A stretch of DNA of 64,000 nt from CAYMTR01 sp964393405. GTDB taxonomy: Bacteria > Bacteroidota > Bacteroidia > Bacteroidales > Prolixibacteraceae. This document shows positions 8,935-16,620 of the stretch, piece after piece. Every line of letters begins with the position of its first letter. Position 1 is the first letter of the stretch. The notes below the pieces were generated by a model that made no database searches, had not been told where the DNA came from, and saw only the letters and a program-made list of their open reading frames with translations. The stretch covers positions 210,954 through 274,953 of the forward strand of contig CAYMTR010000001.1 in the NCBI GenBank assembly GCA_964393405.1. The letters run 5' to 3'. A program made the position numbers and the translations under genes.

Positions 8935-9936
8935 ATGAATAAACCAGTTGTTTTAAGCGGTATAAGGCCTACAGGCTATCTTCATCTTGGCAATTACTTC
9001 GGTGCAGTTCGCAACTTCGTTCGCATGCAGGATGATTTCAAATGTTTTTTCTTTATTGCTGATATCCATTCACTGACAACCCATCCAACTCCAAAAGACC
9101 TACAAGCTGGAGTTAAACAGGTACTTGCTGAATATCTGGCATGTGGAATTGACCCAGAGAAATCAACAATCTTTATTCAGAGCGATGTGCCTGAAGTTTC
9201 TGAGTTATATGCTTTCCTGAATATGAACGCATATCTTGGTGAACTTGAACGCACTACCTCATTCAAAGATAAGGCCAGACAGCAACCCGACAATGTTAAC
9301 GCCGGTTTGTTGACTTATCCTGTTCTTATGGCTGCCGATATTCTTATTCATAAAGCCAACTTTGTTCCAGTAGGCAAAGATCAAGAGCAAAACCTTGAAA
9401 TGGCAAGGAAGTTTGCCGGAAGGTTTAACCGGATGTATAACAACGAACTGTTCCCAATACCCCGCCCATTCACATTCGACGGTAAAGATATGATCAAAGT
9501 GCCCGGACTCGACGGAAGCGGTAAAATGGGCAAATCGGAAGGAAATGCAATCAACCTGTATGAAGACCCTAAGTCAATACGCCAAAAAGTTATGAGAGCA
9601 GTTACCGATTCAGGACCAACAGAAATGAACCAGCAAAAGACTGAAGCTGTACAAAACTTATTCACCTTGCTCGAAATAGTGTCCACTCCTGAAGTGGTTT
9701 CTCAATTCAATGAAGCATTCAACAAATGTGAAATTAGGTATGGCGACTTGAAGAAACAGCTTGCAGAAGACATTATTACATTCACCGAACCAATCAGAAA
9801 CAGGATAATAGAAATTTTGAAAGATGAAGTTTATCTTTCAAAAGTTGCTAGGATTGGTGCTGAAAAAGCTAGAGAATCGGCATCCAAAACCCTCAATGAA
9901 GTAAAATCACTTATAGGGTTTAGAAGTCTCTTTTAA
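8935..9936 (+). CDS. trpS: Tryptophan--tRNA ligase
   Basis: This 333-residue class I aminoacyl-tRNA synthetase charges tRNA-Trp in the cytoplasm. The HIGH-type motif is PTGYLHLGNY at residues 12-21 and the KMSKS-type loop is KMGKS at 197-201; GKDQEQNLEMAR at 148-159 is a family signature of bacterial TrpRS. The length is normal for the short bacterial form. It appears to be a single-gene unit with its own -7-like element upstream. No attenuator or T-box-like structure is visible before it. Confidence 0.97.
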   Translation: MNKPVVLSGIRPTGYLHLGNYFGAVRNFVRMQDDFKCFFFIADIHSLTTHPTPKDLQAGVKQVLAEYLACGIDPEKSTIFIQSDVPEVSELYAFLNMNAYLGELERTTSFKDKARQQPDNVNAGLLTYPVLMAADILIHKANFVPVGKDQEQNLEMARKFAGRFNRMYNNELFPIPRPFTFDGKDMIKVPGLDGSGKMGKSEGNAINLYEDPKSIRQKVMRAVTDSGPTEMNQQKTEAVQNLFTLLEIVSTPEVVSQFNEAFNKCEIRYGDLKKQLAEDIITFTEPIRNRIIEILKDEVYLSKVARIGAEKARESASKTLNEVKSLIGFRSLF

Positions 9937-10050
9937 AAAAAAGATTGTTTTTTATATGTTTTTTAATATCTCATATAGGAAAAGAGAATACATTCACTTA
10001 AATTTATATGTTCAAAGTTAGATGCGCTTAACCAAAAAATCTTTTTGTCG

Positions 10051-10524
10051 ATGAAAAAAGTATTGAGAAGTTCATTCTGTCTTATTTTGGCAATGATAAT
10101 TTTCAGCGCCCAATCTATGGCTTTCACAATTGGCTCCGCAGGAACAATCTCAAATCCTGAACAAATAGCAATTAGTGAATTTGATGAATCCGAAATTTAT
10201 GATGCTTTTACAGAAGTAAATGACCTTGTTTCCTATATCCAGGCAAACGAGGGTGTGACGTATAACGACCTTGAATCTGTAAACAGTGAATTAATATCAA
10301 ATGTAAGCTCAAGTGCTGCGTTGATTCACCACGATGATGATGACTATAGAACTCCTCCTATTTTTAGTGCTTTTATTTGGGGATGCCTTCTCAATTGGGT
10401 AGGTATGGTGATTGTTGGTTTAACGACCGGATTTGACGGCCGCCAAATTACAAAATCAGCTTGGGGATGTCTTATTAATTCACTTTTGTTAGGTGCCAGT
10501 TACTGGGGTTATTTTACCTATTAA
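10051..10524 (+). CDS. Small exported protein with hydrophobic WGC tail, tandem copy 1
   Basis: The ATG at 10051 gives 157 residues with a signal peptide (MKKVLRSSFCLILAMIIFSAQSMA). The mature part is acidic, with FDESEI, DLVSYIQ, VTYNDLES and LISNVSSS, then an HHDDDDY linker and a C-terminal region of two likely membrane segments with WGCLLNWVG and SAWGCLINS. It is paralogous to the next gene along its whole length. I do not recognise a named family; short Bacteroidota membrane proteins with a similar FLWG...WVG tail exist. The 54-base gap and identical strand suggest co-transcription with copy 2. Confidence 0.75.
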   Translation: MKKVLRSSFCLILAMIIFSAQSMAFTIGSAGTISNPEQIAISEFDESEIYDAFTEVNDLVSYIQANEGVTYNDLESVNSELISNVSSSAALIHHDDDDYRTPPIFSAFIWGCLLNWVGMVIVGLTTGFDGRQITKSAWGCLINSLLLGASYWGYFTY

Positions 10525-10578
10525 AATTTAATTAACCAATAAGAATCAATATAATTTATTAAATCTAAACTTTATAAC

Positions 10579-11067
10579 ATGAGAAAATTTTTTACCAAAA
10601 CCTTAGCAGTGTCTTTGGCGATGATATTGCTTGTTTCGCAAGCATTAGCAGGGTCAAATACTTCAGTAACAACTGAAGATGAATCCTATGTCAATTTCGA
10701 TGAAACTGAAATTACAGCTTCATTTGCTGAAATTGAAGACCTCGTAAGTTATGTATCAGAAAATAGTTCTGTAACATACTCTGACCTTGAAGCTAACAAC
10801 AGTTCTCTCATTGAAAATGTAAGCTCTACTTCAGCGCTTGCACTTGGTAGCGCAAGCGGTGATACTCCACCATTTATCAGTCCTTTCCTCTGGGGTTGTT
10901 TATTCCACTGGGTAGGTATTGTTGTTGTTGCTATCACTACTGATATGGATATGCCACAAATTATGAAGGCTGTTTGGGGTTGCGTTGCTGAAACTGCTGT
11001 AATTGGTATTATCTATGCCGTTTATTACATTATTATTGTCGCTTCTTATGGAGGCTACTATTACTAG
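10579..11067 (+). CDS. Small exported protein with hydrophobic WGC tail, tandem copy 2
   Basis: This 162-residue paralogue of the preceding gene shares signal peptide, FDETEI, DLVSYVS, VTYSDLEA, LIENVSST, PFLWGCLFHWVG and AVWGC. It differs in a Ser/Gly-rich linker (LGSASGDTPP) in place of the Asp-rich one and ends in a very hydrophobic tail finishing YGGYYY. The two WGC cysteines are conserved in both copies and could pair or bind a ligand. A strong terminator follows, so the pair forms one unit. Function is unknown; the duplication itself is clear. Confidence 0.75.
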   Translation: MRKFFTKTLAVSLAMILLVSQALAGSNTSVTTEDESYVNFDETEITASFAEIEDLVSYVSENSSVTYSDLEANNSSLIENVSSTSALALGSASGDTPPFISPFLWGCLFHWVGIVVVAITTDMDMPQIMKAVWGCVAETAVIGIIYAVYYIIIVASYGGYYY

Positions 11068-11090
11068 TAGAAATTAATCCAATTATTATA

Positions 11091-11128
11091 AAAAAGTCCA
11101 TTGTTTTTTCCCAATGGACTTTTTTTTT
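11091..11128 (+). terminator. Rho-independent terminator after the WGC pair
   Basis: Arms AAAAGTCCATTG (11092-11103) and CAATGGACTTTT (11112-11123) pair perfectly over 12 bp with an 8-base loop, followed by a T run. It ends the two-gene unit. Confidence 0.9.
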
Positions 11129-11242
11129 GAATATGATACCATTTCATACGCAGGATATTTATCCTTTTCTTACGGATTATAATATATATTGGCCATTATT
11201 GTTATTTTTATATCCATCAATAATGCCCAATATTTATATATC

Positions 11243-11917
11243 ATGATAAGAAAGTTTCTCTTCTCTATTTTGTTGATTTCCATATCTGTTGTCGGCTTTT
11301 CTCAAATGGCATACAGAATGAAAGCTGATATTTTCACCAAGACAAGAATGCCCGACAGTACTTTTCAGGTCAGCAAAGGCAAATTATTATACGATAAGAA
11401 CTATAAAAAAATAATATTCGATTTTTCTTTTCCTCAGAAAGAGACAATCGTTCTCTTCGACACCATCATGTTTACTTTTAAAGGTGATACCCTTTTTTCA
11501 AAAGATAAAAACCTCCTCATTCCCGACCAATCACTGTTTAACTTCATCCTTCTGGGTAAAATGGCAAACTATGGTCTCGAAGAAACAAAGTTCACCATGA
11601 AGGGTTTTGAAAAAAAGAACGATATGGTAATTACTACCTGGATACCGCCTGATCCATTAAAGAAATTCTTTTCCAAAGTGCTGATTGCCACAAAAAACAA
11701 ACTCCTTTACTCCATCACTGTTGTGAACGAGGATGGTAAAGTTATCAACCGCCAAATTCTTAAAAAATATGTGTCACAACAAGGCATTGACGTCCCTTCT
11801 GAAATACTGATTGCCACATACCCCGAAAAGGGAGGTAGCATATACCAAGTCATAAATATGCAAAACATCGTCATCAATGAACAAAAAAATAACGACCTGT
11901 ATGATAAAGAACTATAG
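11243..11917 (+). CDS. Exported LolA-like protein, first gene of five-gene operon
   Basis: The ATG at 11243 begins a signal peptide (MIRKFLFSILLISISVVGFSQ); the frame is open to 11189 but that extension is not signal-like. The 224-residue product has beta-strand patterns such as SKGKLLYDKNYKKIIFDF, QKETIVLFDT and a late GIDVPSEILIATYPEKGG. This layout resembles periplasmic lipoprotein carrier LolA (substrate strand, sugar-free half barrel, late strand about converted ligands), but identity is low and I infer the fold only. It overlaps the next gene by 17 bases. If LolA-like, it would shuttle lipoproteins or another lipid across the periplasm. Confidence 0.6.
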   Translation: MIRKFLFSILLISISVVGFSQMAYRMKADIFTKTRMPDSTFQVSKGKLLYDKNYKKIIFDFSFPQKETIVLFDTIMFTFKGDTLFSKDKNLLIPDQSLFNFILLGKMANYGLEETKFTMKGFEKKNDMVITTWIPPDPLKKFFSKVLIATKNKLLYSITVVNEDGKVINRQILKKYVSQQGIDVPSEILIATYPEKGGSIYQVINMQNIVINEQKNNDLYDKEL

Positions 11918-12323
11918 GTCCATTTTCAAGATATTATTTCTTTTGCTTGTCTTTCTGACAATCCAAATACCAGGTATATGCCAGAAACCTATATCCATGA
12001 AAGATAAGTTGAAAAATCTCAATAAACCTAAGGACCGCAAAGAAAACTTCATAAAATATGTGAAGTCGGAAAACAACGAAATTGAAAATACTGCTGCATT
12101 ACTCTTCTGGACATATAAGAATTTCCTTTCTTCACAGGATATGGCAAGTTGTGTTTTCACCCCTTCTTGTTCAGTTTATGCTATTGAAAGCCTCCAGAAC
12201 GATAACCCCTTTCTTGCTTATTTGAAAATATTTGACCGTCTTGCAAGATGCCACCCCGTGGTAGCCCAGGGCGAATATACTTACGATACAAAAACCGAGA
12301 AATATTATGACCCGGCACACTAA
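11901..12323 (+). CDS. YidD-like protein with an N-terminal signal peptide
   Basis: I choose the ATG at 11901, which starts a signal peptide (MIKNYRSIFKILFLLLVFLT, ending near residue 28), over 11877. The 140-residue protein carries the YidD family core: C84, PSCS at 88-91, SVYAIESL, and RLARCHP at 114-119, ending YDPAH. Ordinary YidD is a cytosolic amphipathic membrane-associated protein of about 70-90 residues that helps YidC insert proteins. Here an extra 50-residue charged segment and an export signal put the domain outside the cytoplasm. It overlaps both neighbours by 17 bases, indicating tight translational coupling. Confidence 0.8.
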   Translation: MIKNYRSIFKILFLLLVFLTIQIPGICQKPISMKDKLKNLNKPKDRKENFIKYVKSENNEIENTAALLFWTYKNFLSSQDMASCVFTPSCSVYAIESLQNDNPFLAYLKIFDRLARCHPVVAQGEYTYDTKTEKYYDPAH

Positions 12324-13140
12324 AATAATATTGATCTTCATCCTGACCTTATCAATGAACAGTTTTGGTCAAAGCAACATTTTCGACTGCGATAATTCAA
12401 AAAAGTTCGCTGAATACCTCTTTAATACTGGTCAATACGAGCTTTCTCAACACGAGCTTGAGAGAATATCTTTTTTCTGCCCTAAGGATTCTTTATCTCA
12501 GCTTATGCTTTTAAAATCGTACAGGAAGATGAAAGAATTCTCAAAAGCCAAGGAGTTCTTCCCTTCTGATAATGTTGAAGATCTTAATATGCTGATGCCT
12601 GAATTTCGTGAAGAATATGTAAGGTTACTTATGACCCACCAGAATTATACCGAAGTACAGAACAGTATCGACAATGGATTAGAAATTCCCCAGAAATACG
12701 AGCATAAGTTAGGCTCTGAGCTTTTATTAAAGAACTGGGAAAAAGCATATCAGCTTAGCCTCGCTGAAACCCCCAAAATGAACTTTAAGGTTTCAGGATT
12801 GAAGAGTGTCGCTCAAAAAAGCCATATGGCAAAGCGTAAAAGTCCTGTCATCGCTTCAATAATGTCGGCCATTATTCCAGGAAGTGGAAAGATGTACTGT
12901 GGATATTGGGGCGACGGGGTGGTCTCATTCATATTTACAGTTTCTTCTACATATTTTGCATACAGAGGTTTTGATAAATATGGTACAACAAATGTTTACC
13001 CCTGGATAATCGGAGGACTGGCATTCAGCTATTATGTGTCTAATGTTTATGGCGGTGCTGCTTCTGCAATAAGATATAACGATAATATTGACCACGGATT
13101 AATTCATGAAACAGAACAGATTCTATATTCTGATTATTAG
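12307..13140 (+). CDS. Exported TPR-like protein with Pro-Gly-Ser-Gly hydrophobic tail (first)
   Basis: The 277-residue product starts with a signal peptide (MTRHTKIILIFILTLSMNSFGQ). Residues 30-165 are helical repeats of TPR type (ALFN-like TGQYELSQHELERI, SYRKMKEFSKAKEF). Then SAIIPGSGKMYCGYWGDG at 188-204 introduces two or three hydrophobic stretches that look membrane-embedded. The same architecture occurs in the next gene, so the two are probably diverged duplicates or partners. It overlaps the upstream gene by 17 and the downstream gene by 35 bases. No function is known to me. Confidence 0.75.
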   Translation: MTRHTKIILIFILTLSMNSFGQSNIFDCDNSKKFAEYLFNTGQYELSQHELERISFFCPKDSLSQLMLLKSYRKMKEFSKAKEFFPSDNVEDLNMLMPEFREEYVRLLMTHQNYTEVQNSIDNGLEIPQKYEHKLGSELLLKNWEKAYQLSLAETPKMNFKVSGLKSVAQKSHMAKRKSPVIASIMSAIIPGSGKMYCGYWGDGVVSFIFTVSSTYFAYRGFDKYGTTNVYPWIIGGLAFSYYVSNVYGGAASAIRYNDNIDHGLIHETEQILYSDY

Positions 13141-13966
13141 CATACTGCTTGTTGTAAACCTTAATGCTCAATCTGTTTCAGACGTTGTCTCTTTTGCCGA
13201 TGAACAGTTTGAAGATGGCAACTACTCCATTGCAGCGCAGGAATACAATAGGGCTTTGTACTTCGGACATGAGTCTGTGGATGTAATTGCCTTACAAATA
13301 GGACACTGCTACAGCAGGATGGATGACTACGAACTTGCTTCTGTTTTTTACGATAGGGCTTATATACAGTCTAAATCTGACAGCCTTAAGAACGAAGCAA
13401 TACTCGGTAAATCATTTGGCCTCCTCCTCCGGAATAAAAACATGCAGGCTCTAAACGAACTTCTTTATTTTACCGACCAGGTAAACAGTACCCAGCAAAT
13501 TCAGATGCACTTTCTGAAAGGTATTGCAAGCTATGGCATCCAAAGCGATTCAGCTGCCTACAATGAATTTATCACAGTTGTTGAACTTACAGAGCTTAGC
13601 GACTCGTCCAAACTGCTTCTGGATAAAGAATTTAAAAAAGTATTCAAATATCATAAGAAATACAACCCTACCCGAACTTATATCATGAGCGGACTTATTC
13701 CCGGCTCAGGACAACTTTCAGTAGGCGCTATTAAAGACGGTCTTAACTCAATGGCTCTGGTTACAGGACTCTTTTTTGCAGCTTTGGCTATTATTAATAA
13801 TTATTCAGTCTTAGATGCTATAATCACTCTAATTCCATGGATTCAAAGATATTACCTTGGAGGGATGGACAAAGCCAAAATTCTTGCCGAAGAAAAGATA
13901 GTGAAAGAAAGATACAAATCGTATGAAAGGATAGTTGAACTTACATCCCCTAACAGCTACAGATGA
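13106..13966 (+). CDS. Exported TPR-like protein with Pro-Gly-Ser-Gly hydrophobic tail (second)
   Basis: A signal peptide (MKQNRFYILIISILLVVNLNAQ) precedes TPR-like helices over residues 25-180, including DGNYSIAAQEYNRALYFG and YELASVFYDRAY. SGLIPGSGQLSVGAIKDG at 195-212 begins a hydrophobic region of two likely membrane helices, and the protein ends in a charged helix. It is 286 residues long, matching the layout of its upstream neighbour, and starts 35 bases inside that gene. It overlaps the DUF4294 gene by four bases (ATGA). Probably an inner or outer membrane component working with the other four exported products. Confidence 0.75.
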   Translation: MKQNRFYILIISILLVVNLNAQSVSDVVSFADEQFEDGNYSIAAQEYNRALYFGHESVDVIALQIGHCYSRMDDYELASVFYDRAYIQSKSDSLKNEAILGKSFGLLLRNKNMQALNELLYFTDQVNSTQQIQMHFLKGIASYGIQSDSAAYNEFITVVELTELSDSSKLLLDKEFKKVFKYHKKYNPTRTYIMSGLIPGSGQLSVGAIKDGLNSMALVTGLFFAALAIINNYSVLDAIITLIPWIQRYYLGGMDKAKILAEEKIVKERYKSYERIVELTSPNSYR

Positions 13967-14475
13967 AAAGAACACTTTCTATACCTTCAACACGATTCAT
14001 ATTGTTATTACTTCTGATAATAAGCACTTTCTCGTCTCATGGAAGCACTTTGTCTATTAAAAAGAAACTGCAATTGAAAGAGGACATTCATAAAGTTTGG
14101 CCTTTTGCCCAGACTGTTAAAATTGAATACGACCTCGTGATGGTCCAACTAGAAATGATGGATGATGAAAATGAAAAAAAGGAATTCCTTCTTGATTATG
14201 AAAATCAAGTTAAAGAAAGATATTTCAACGATTTAATAAAGCTAAACATCAGGCAGGGAAAAATTCTTCTTCTCTTAATCGATAGGGAGATTGGACATAC
14301 TCCTTACCAATTGCTGTCAACCTTTCTAAATCCTTCGCGCGCCGATTTCTGGCAGAAGTGTGCTCAGATTCTAGGTGCCGATCTTACCCTGAAATACCGT
14401 CCTGAAACTTATCCCGATATTGATGACGTAGTAAAGAAACTCTCTAAGAAGGATATCCAGCCTTACATTCAATAG
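13963..14475 (+). CDS. DUF4294 family exported protein (copy 1)
   Basis: The 170-residue product has a hydrophobic signal region (residues 11-28) and the DUF4294 core: KVWPFAQTVKIEYD, LIKLNIRQGKILLLLIDREIGHTPYQLL (LIDREIG at 105-111) and a DFWQKCAQILGADLTLKYRPE ending. DUF4294 is a Bacteroidota family of unknown function, generally exported. A second member lies at 60051-60629 in this window. It is the last gene of the five-gene operon and is followed by a convergent hydrolase gene with no obvious hairpin between. Confidence 0.85.
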   Translation: MKRTLSIPSTRFILLLLLIISTFSSHGSTLSIKKKLQLKEDIHKVWPFAQTVKIEYDLVMVQLEMMDDENEKKEFLLDYENQVKERYFNDLIKLNIRQGKILLLLIDREIGHTPYQLLSTFLNPSRADFWQKCAQILGADLTLKYRPETYPDIDDVVKKLSKKDIQPYIQ

Positions 14476-14533
14476 TTGCACTTTAAATAAAAAACCAAAA
14501 CATTTACGTCAAGCACATAATTTCGAATACCTT

Positions 14534-15241
14534 CTAACCTTCCTTTGAAATAAAAGATCCAAACTTCAAAAACTCAAGAATTATTTTTATGACTTTTCTT
14601 TTTTGAGTCAGCACCGTATGTTCTTCATGAAAAACTGCTACATCTTTTTCTATACCCATTGTTGTTCTTTCAGGTTTGAGTCTCCCGTCATCATCTCCCT
14701 TAATCCTAAGACTATATCCATACTTGTCACCTTTGATTCCAACAATTACACCTACTTCAGAATCCTCAGGAACAGGCAGATTATTAGCATAAGAAGAAGA
14801 GTCTGTCTTCAAAAGTTCAATGTTAGGACCTAACACCCATTTAGTAAAAGCGCTTTTTGCATAAATGTCTGCAATTTCTGCACCTTTATTGGGTGGAGCT
14901 ATCATTACAATCCGGAATATTACAGGATGCTTTTCAATGCTATCAAGATTTTTATACATTGACCTTACTACCAGGGCTCCCATTGAATGGGTTACAAAGC
15001 TTATAGAATCATATCCCGATTTTTCAATATCGTCATAAAGTTCTTTCCCAAGCTCATCAAGTTCGACATATAGACTGTTATATCCATAATTTTTAGTCTC
15101 AAAACCCGCCCTATTAAGGTTCCTCTCAATTTTATTCAACACGAATTTTGGACTTCCATGTCCGTGGATAAGATAAACAATATGGCTACCATAGGTTGAA
15201 ATGGAAAAAGCCAATAATATATAAGTCAGCAGATACTTCAT
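14534..15241 (-). CDS. Exported alpha/beta-hydrolase, lipase/PGAP1-like
   Basis: A short signal peptide (MKYLLTYILLAFSISTYGSH) leads into VYLIHGHGSPKFVLNKIERNL, an oxyanion-type HG motif, and FVTHSMGALVVRSMY, whose GHSMG-like box gives the nucleophilic serine (THSMG). A later APPNKGAEIADIYAKSAFTKW is typical of PGAP1-like and triacylglycerol lipases, and HEEHTVLTQ supplies the late histidine. The 235-residue enzyme probably hydrolyses an ester or lipid in the periplasm or outside the cell. Substrate is unknown. Confidence 0.82.
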   Translation of the reverse strand: MKYLLTYILLAFSISTYGSHIVYLIHGHGSPKFVLNKIERNLNRAGFETKNYGYNSLYVELDELGKELYDDIEKSGYDSISFVTHSMGALVVRSMYKNLDSIEKHPVIFRIVMIAPPNKGAEIADIYAKSAFTKWVLGPNIELLKTDSSSYANNLPVPEDSEVGVIVGIKGDKYGYSLRIKGDDDGRLKPERTTMGIEKDVAVFHEEHTVLTQKRKVIKIILEFLKFGSFISKEG

Positions 15242-15300
15242 ATTAAATAGATGAGGTTTAGTTTAATTCCTTTATTTTGCAATATTCAAATGTACAAATT

Positions 15301-15633
15301 ATGAGTGAAGATTTCTTTCTAAAAGTTTATGAAATTGTTAAGCTTATTCCTCCCGGAAGGGTCACAAGCTACGGTGCAATAGCCTGCTATCTTGGATCAT
15401 CACGCTCGTCAAGAATGGTAGGATGGGCAATGAATCAAAGCCACTCACAAAAAGAAATTATACCTGCCCACAGGGTTGTAAACAGAAACGGCCTTCTTAC
15501 AGGGAAACACTTTTTCGGAGGCGAAAACATAATGCAGGAACTTCTTGAAAGTGAAGGTCTTATTATTGAAGATGATCAGATTCTTAACTTCAAAGAAAGA
15601 TTCTGGGATCCGGTAAAAGAGCTTGGCTTTTAA
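15301..15633 (+). CDS. Alkyltransferase-like protein (MGMT family without catalytic cysteine)
   Basis: The ATG at 15301 gives a 110-residue protein equivalent to the DNA-binding domain of O6-methylguanine-DNA methyltransferase: PPGRVTSYGAIACYLG and RMVGWAMNQS. The active-site PCHRV is PAHRV here (residues 55-59, alanine at 56), which defines alkyltransferase-like (ATL) proteins. ATLs bind O6-alkylguanine lesions, flip the base and pass the damage to nucleotide excision repair instead of removing the alkyl group. Its stop codon overlaps that of the convergent SDR gene by four bases. The upstream start at 15277 is less likely. Confidence 0.9.
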   Translation: MSEDFFLKVYEIVKLIPPGRVTSYGAIACYLGSSRSSRMVGWAMNQSHSQKEIIPAHRVVNRNGLLTGKHFFGGENIMQELLESEGLIIEDDQILNFKERFWDPVKELGF

Positions 15634-16421
15634 GCAGAAAGAAACCCTCCATCGACAGGTACAAGCGCCCCGTACATATAGCTCGACATATCGGAACACA
15701 TAACTAAGACCATCCTTGCTATTTCATCAGGATCACCAAGTCGGCCGGCAGGTATACGCTGAAAGAAATTATAACCGTCAGAAATAAGCTTAAACTGCAA
15801 CTTTGTAATCGCGGTTTTAGCAGCACTCTTTGTACCGTTACTCAGTATTCCTCCCGGAAGCAAAGCATTCACCCTGAACCCTTTTCTTCCAAATTCACGC
15901 GCAAGATCGCGCGTTAAAGCAATTACCCCTATTTTGCTCAATGAGTATTGTGTAAGGTCATCTTTGAATGGCAATATTGCTTCTATTGAACCAAAATTTA
16001 CAATCACACCTCCTCTTTTACCTCTTGCCCTGATCATATTCTGACACATCCAAAGTATTGAATATAAGTTAACCTGCATAACTTTTTCAAGATAAGCATA
16101 ATCAAGCGTCATGAATTTCTTAAAAGGATAAATACCTGCGTTATTGACCAGTATATCAACACTCTTACCATCAACTTCCTCCCAGAACCCATCAATATTG
16201 CTTTTCTCTGAAAGGTCGAAAGCGAAAGTCTTTACATTATTCCCCTTTTCTCTTAGTGAAGCAGCCAACTCATCAAGCCCATTATTATCCTTATCAATCA
16301 GAACCAGATTGCATTCTGCCTCAGCAAGTCGCATTGAAATAGCCTTACCAATACCATTAGCCGCTCCTGTTATTACTGCAGTCTTGTTTTTTAAATTAAG
16401 TAATTCTCCTATTGTTTTCAT
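15630..16421 (-). CDS. Short-chain dehydrogenase/reductase
   Basis: The 263-residue protein is a classical SDR with the NAD(P)-binding TGAANGIGKAI, the DLSEKSN acidic turn, NNAGIYPF, an SSI-like serine position (NFGSIEAIL) and the YSLSK catalytic pair (Tyr-x-x-x-Lys), plus the usual LLPGGI and the C-terminal PVDGGFLSA. ALIDKDN after strand two suggests preference for NAD(H). Residues 163-190 contain an insert (TAITKLQFKLIS). The substrate cannot be inferred; many FabG-like and sugar or alcohol dehydrogenases share this layout. Confidence 0.92.
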   Translation of the reverse strand: MKTIGELLNLKNKTAVITGAANGIGKAISMRLAEAECNLVLIDKDNNGLDELAASLREKGNNVKTFAFDLSEKSNIDGFWEEVDGKSVDILVNNAGIYPFKKFMTLDYAYLEKVMQVNLYSILWMCQNMIRARGKRGGVIVNFGSIEAILPFKDDLTQYSLSKIGVIALTRDLAREFGRKGFRVNALLPGGILSNGTKSAAKTAITKLQFKLISDGYNFFQRIPAGRLGDPDEIARMVLVMCSDMSSYMYGALVPVDGGFLSA

Positions 16422-16620
16422 GTCTCCTCCCCATTAACCTGTTTTTATGCTAATTACGACCAAATAATCAACAAGCACAATTCAGACAAGGGGAAATAAG
16501 TACACCTTTTAAAAGTTGGAATAAATTTCTTATTATTTTAAAATTATGGTGAACATTTAAGATAAGTTTATCCTTATATGAATAATTTTCTATTTTTACA
16601 TATTCAAAAACAATTAAGGT

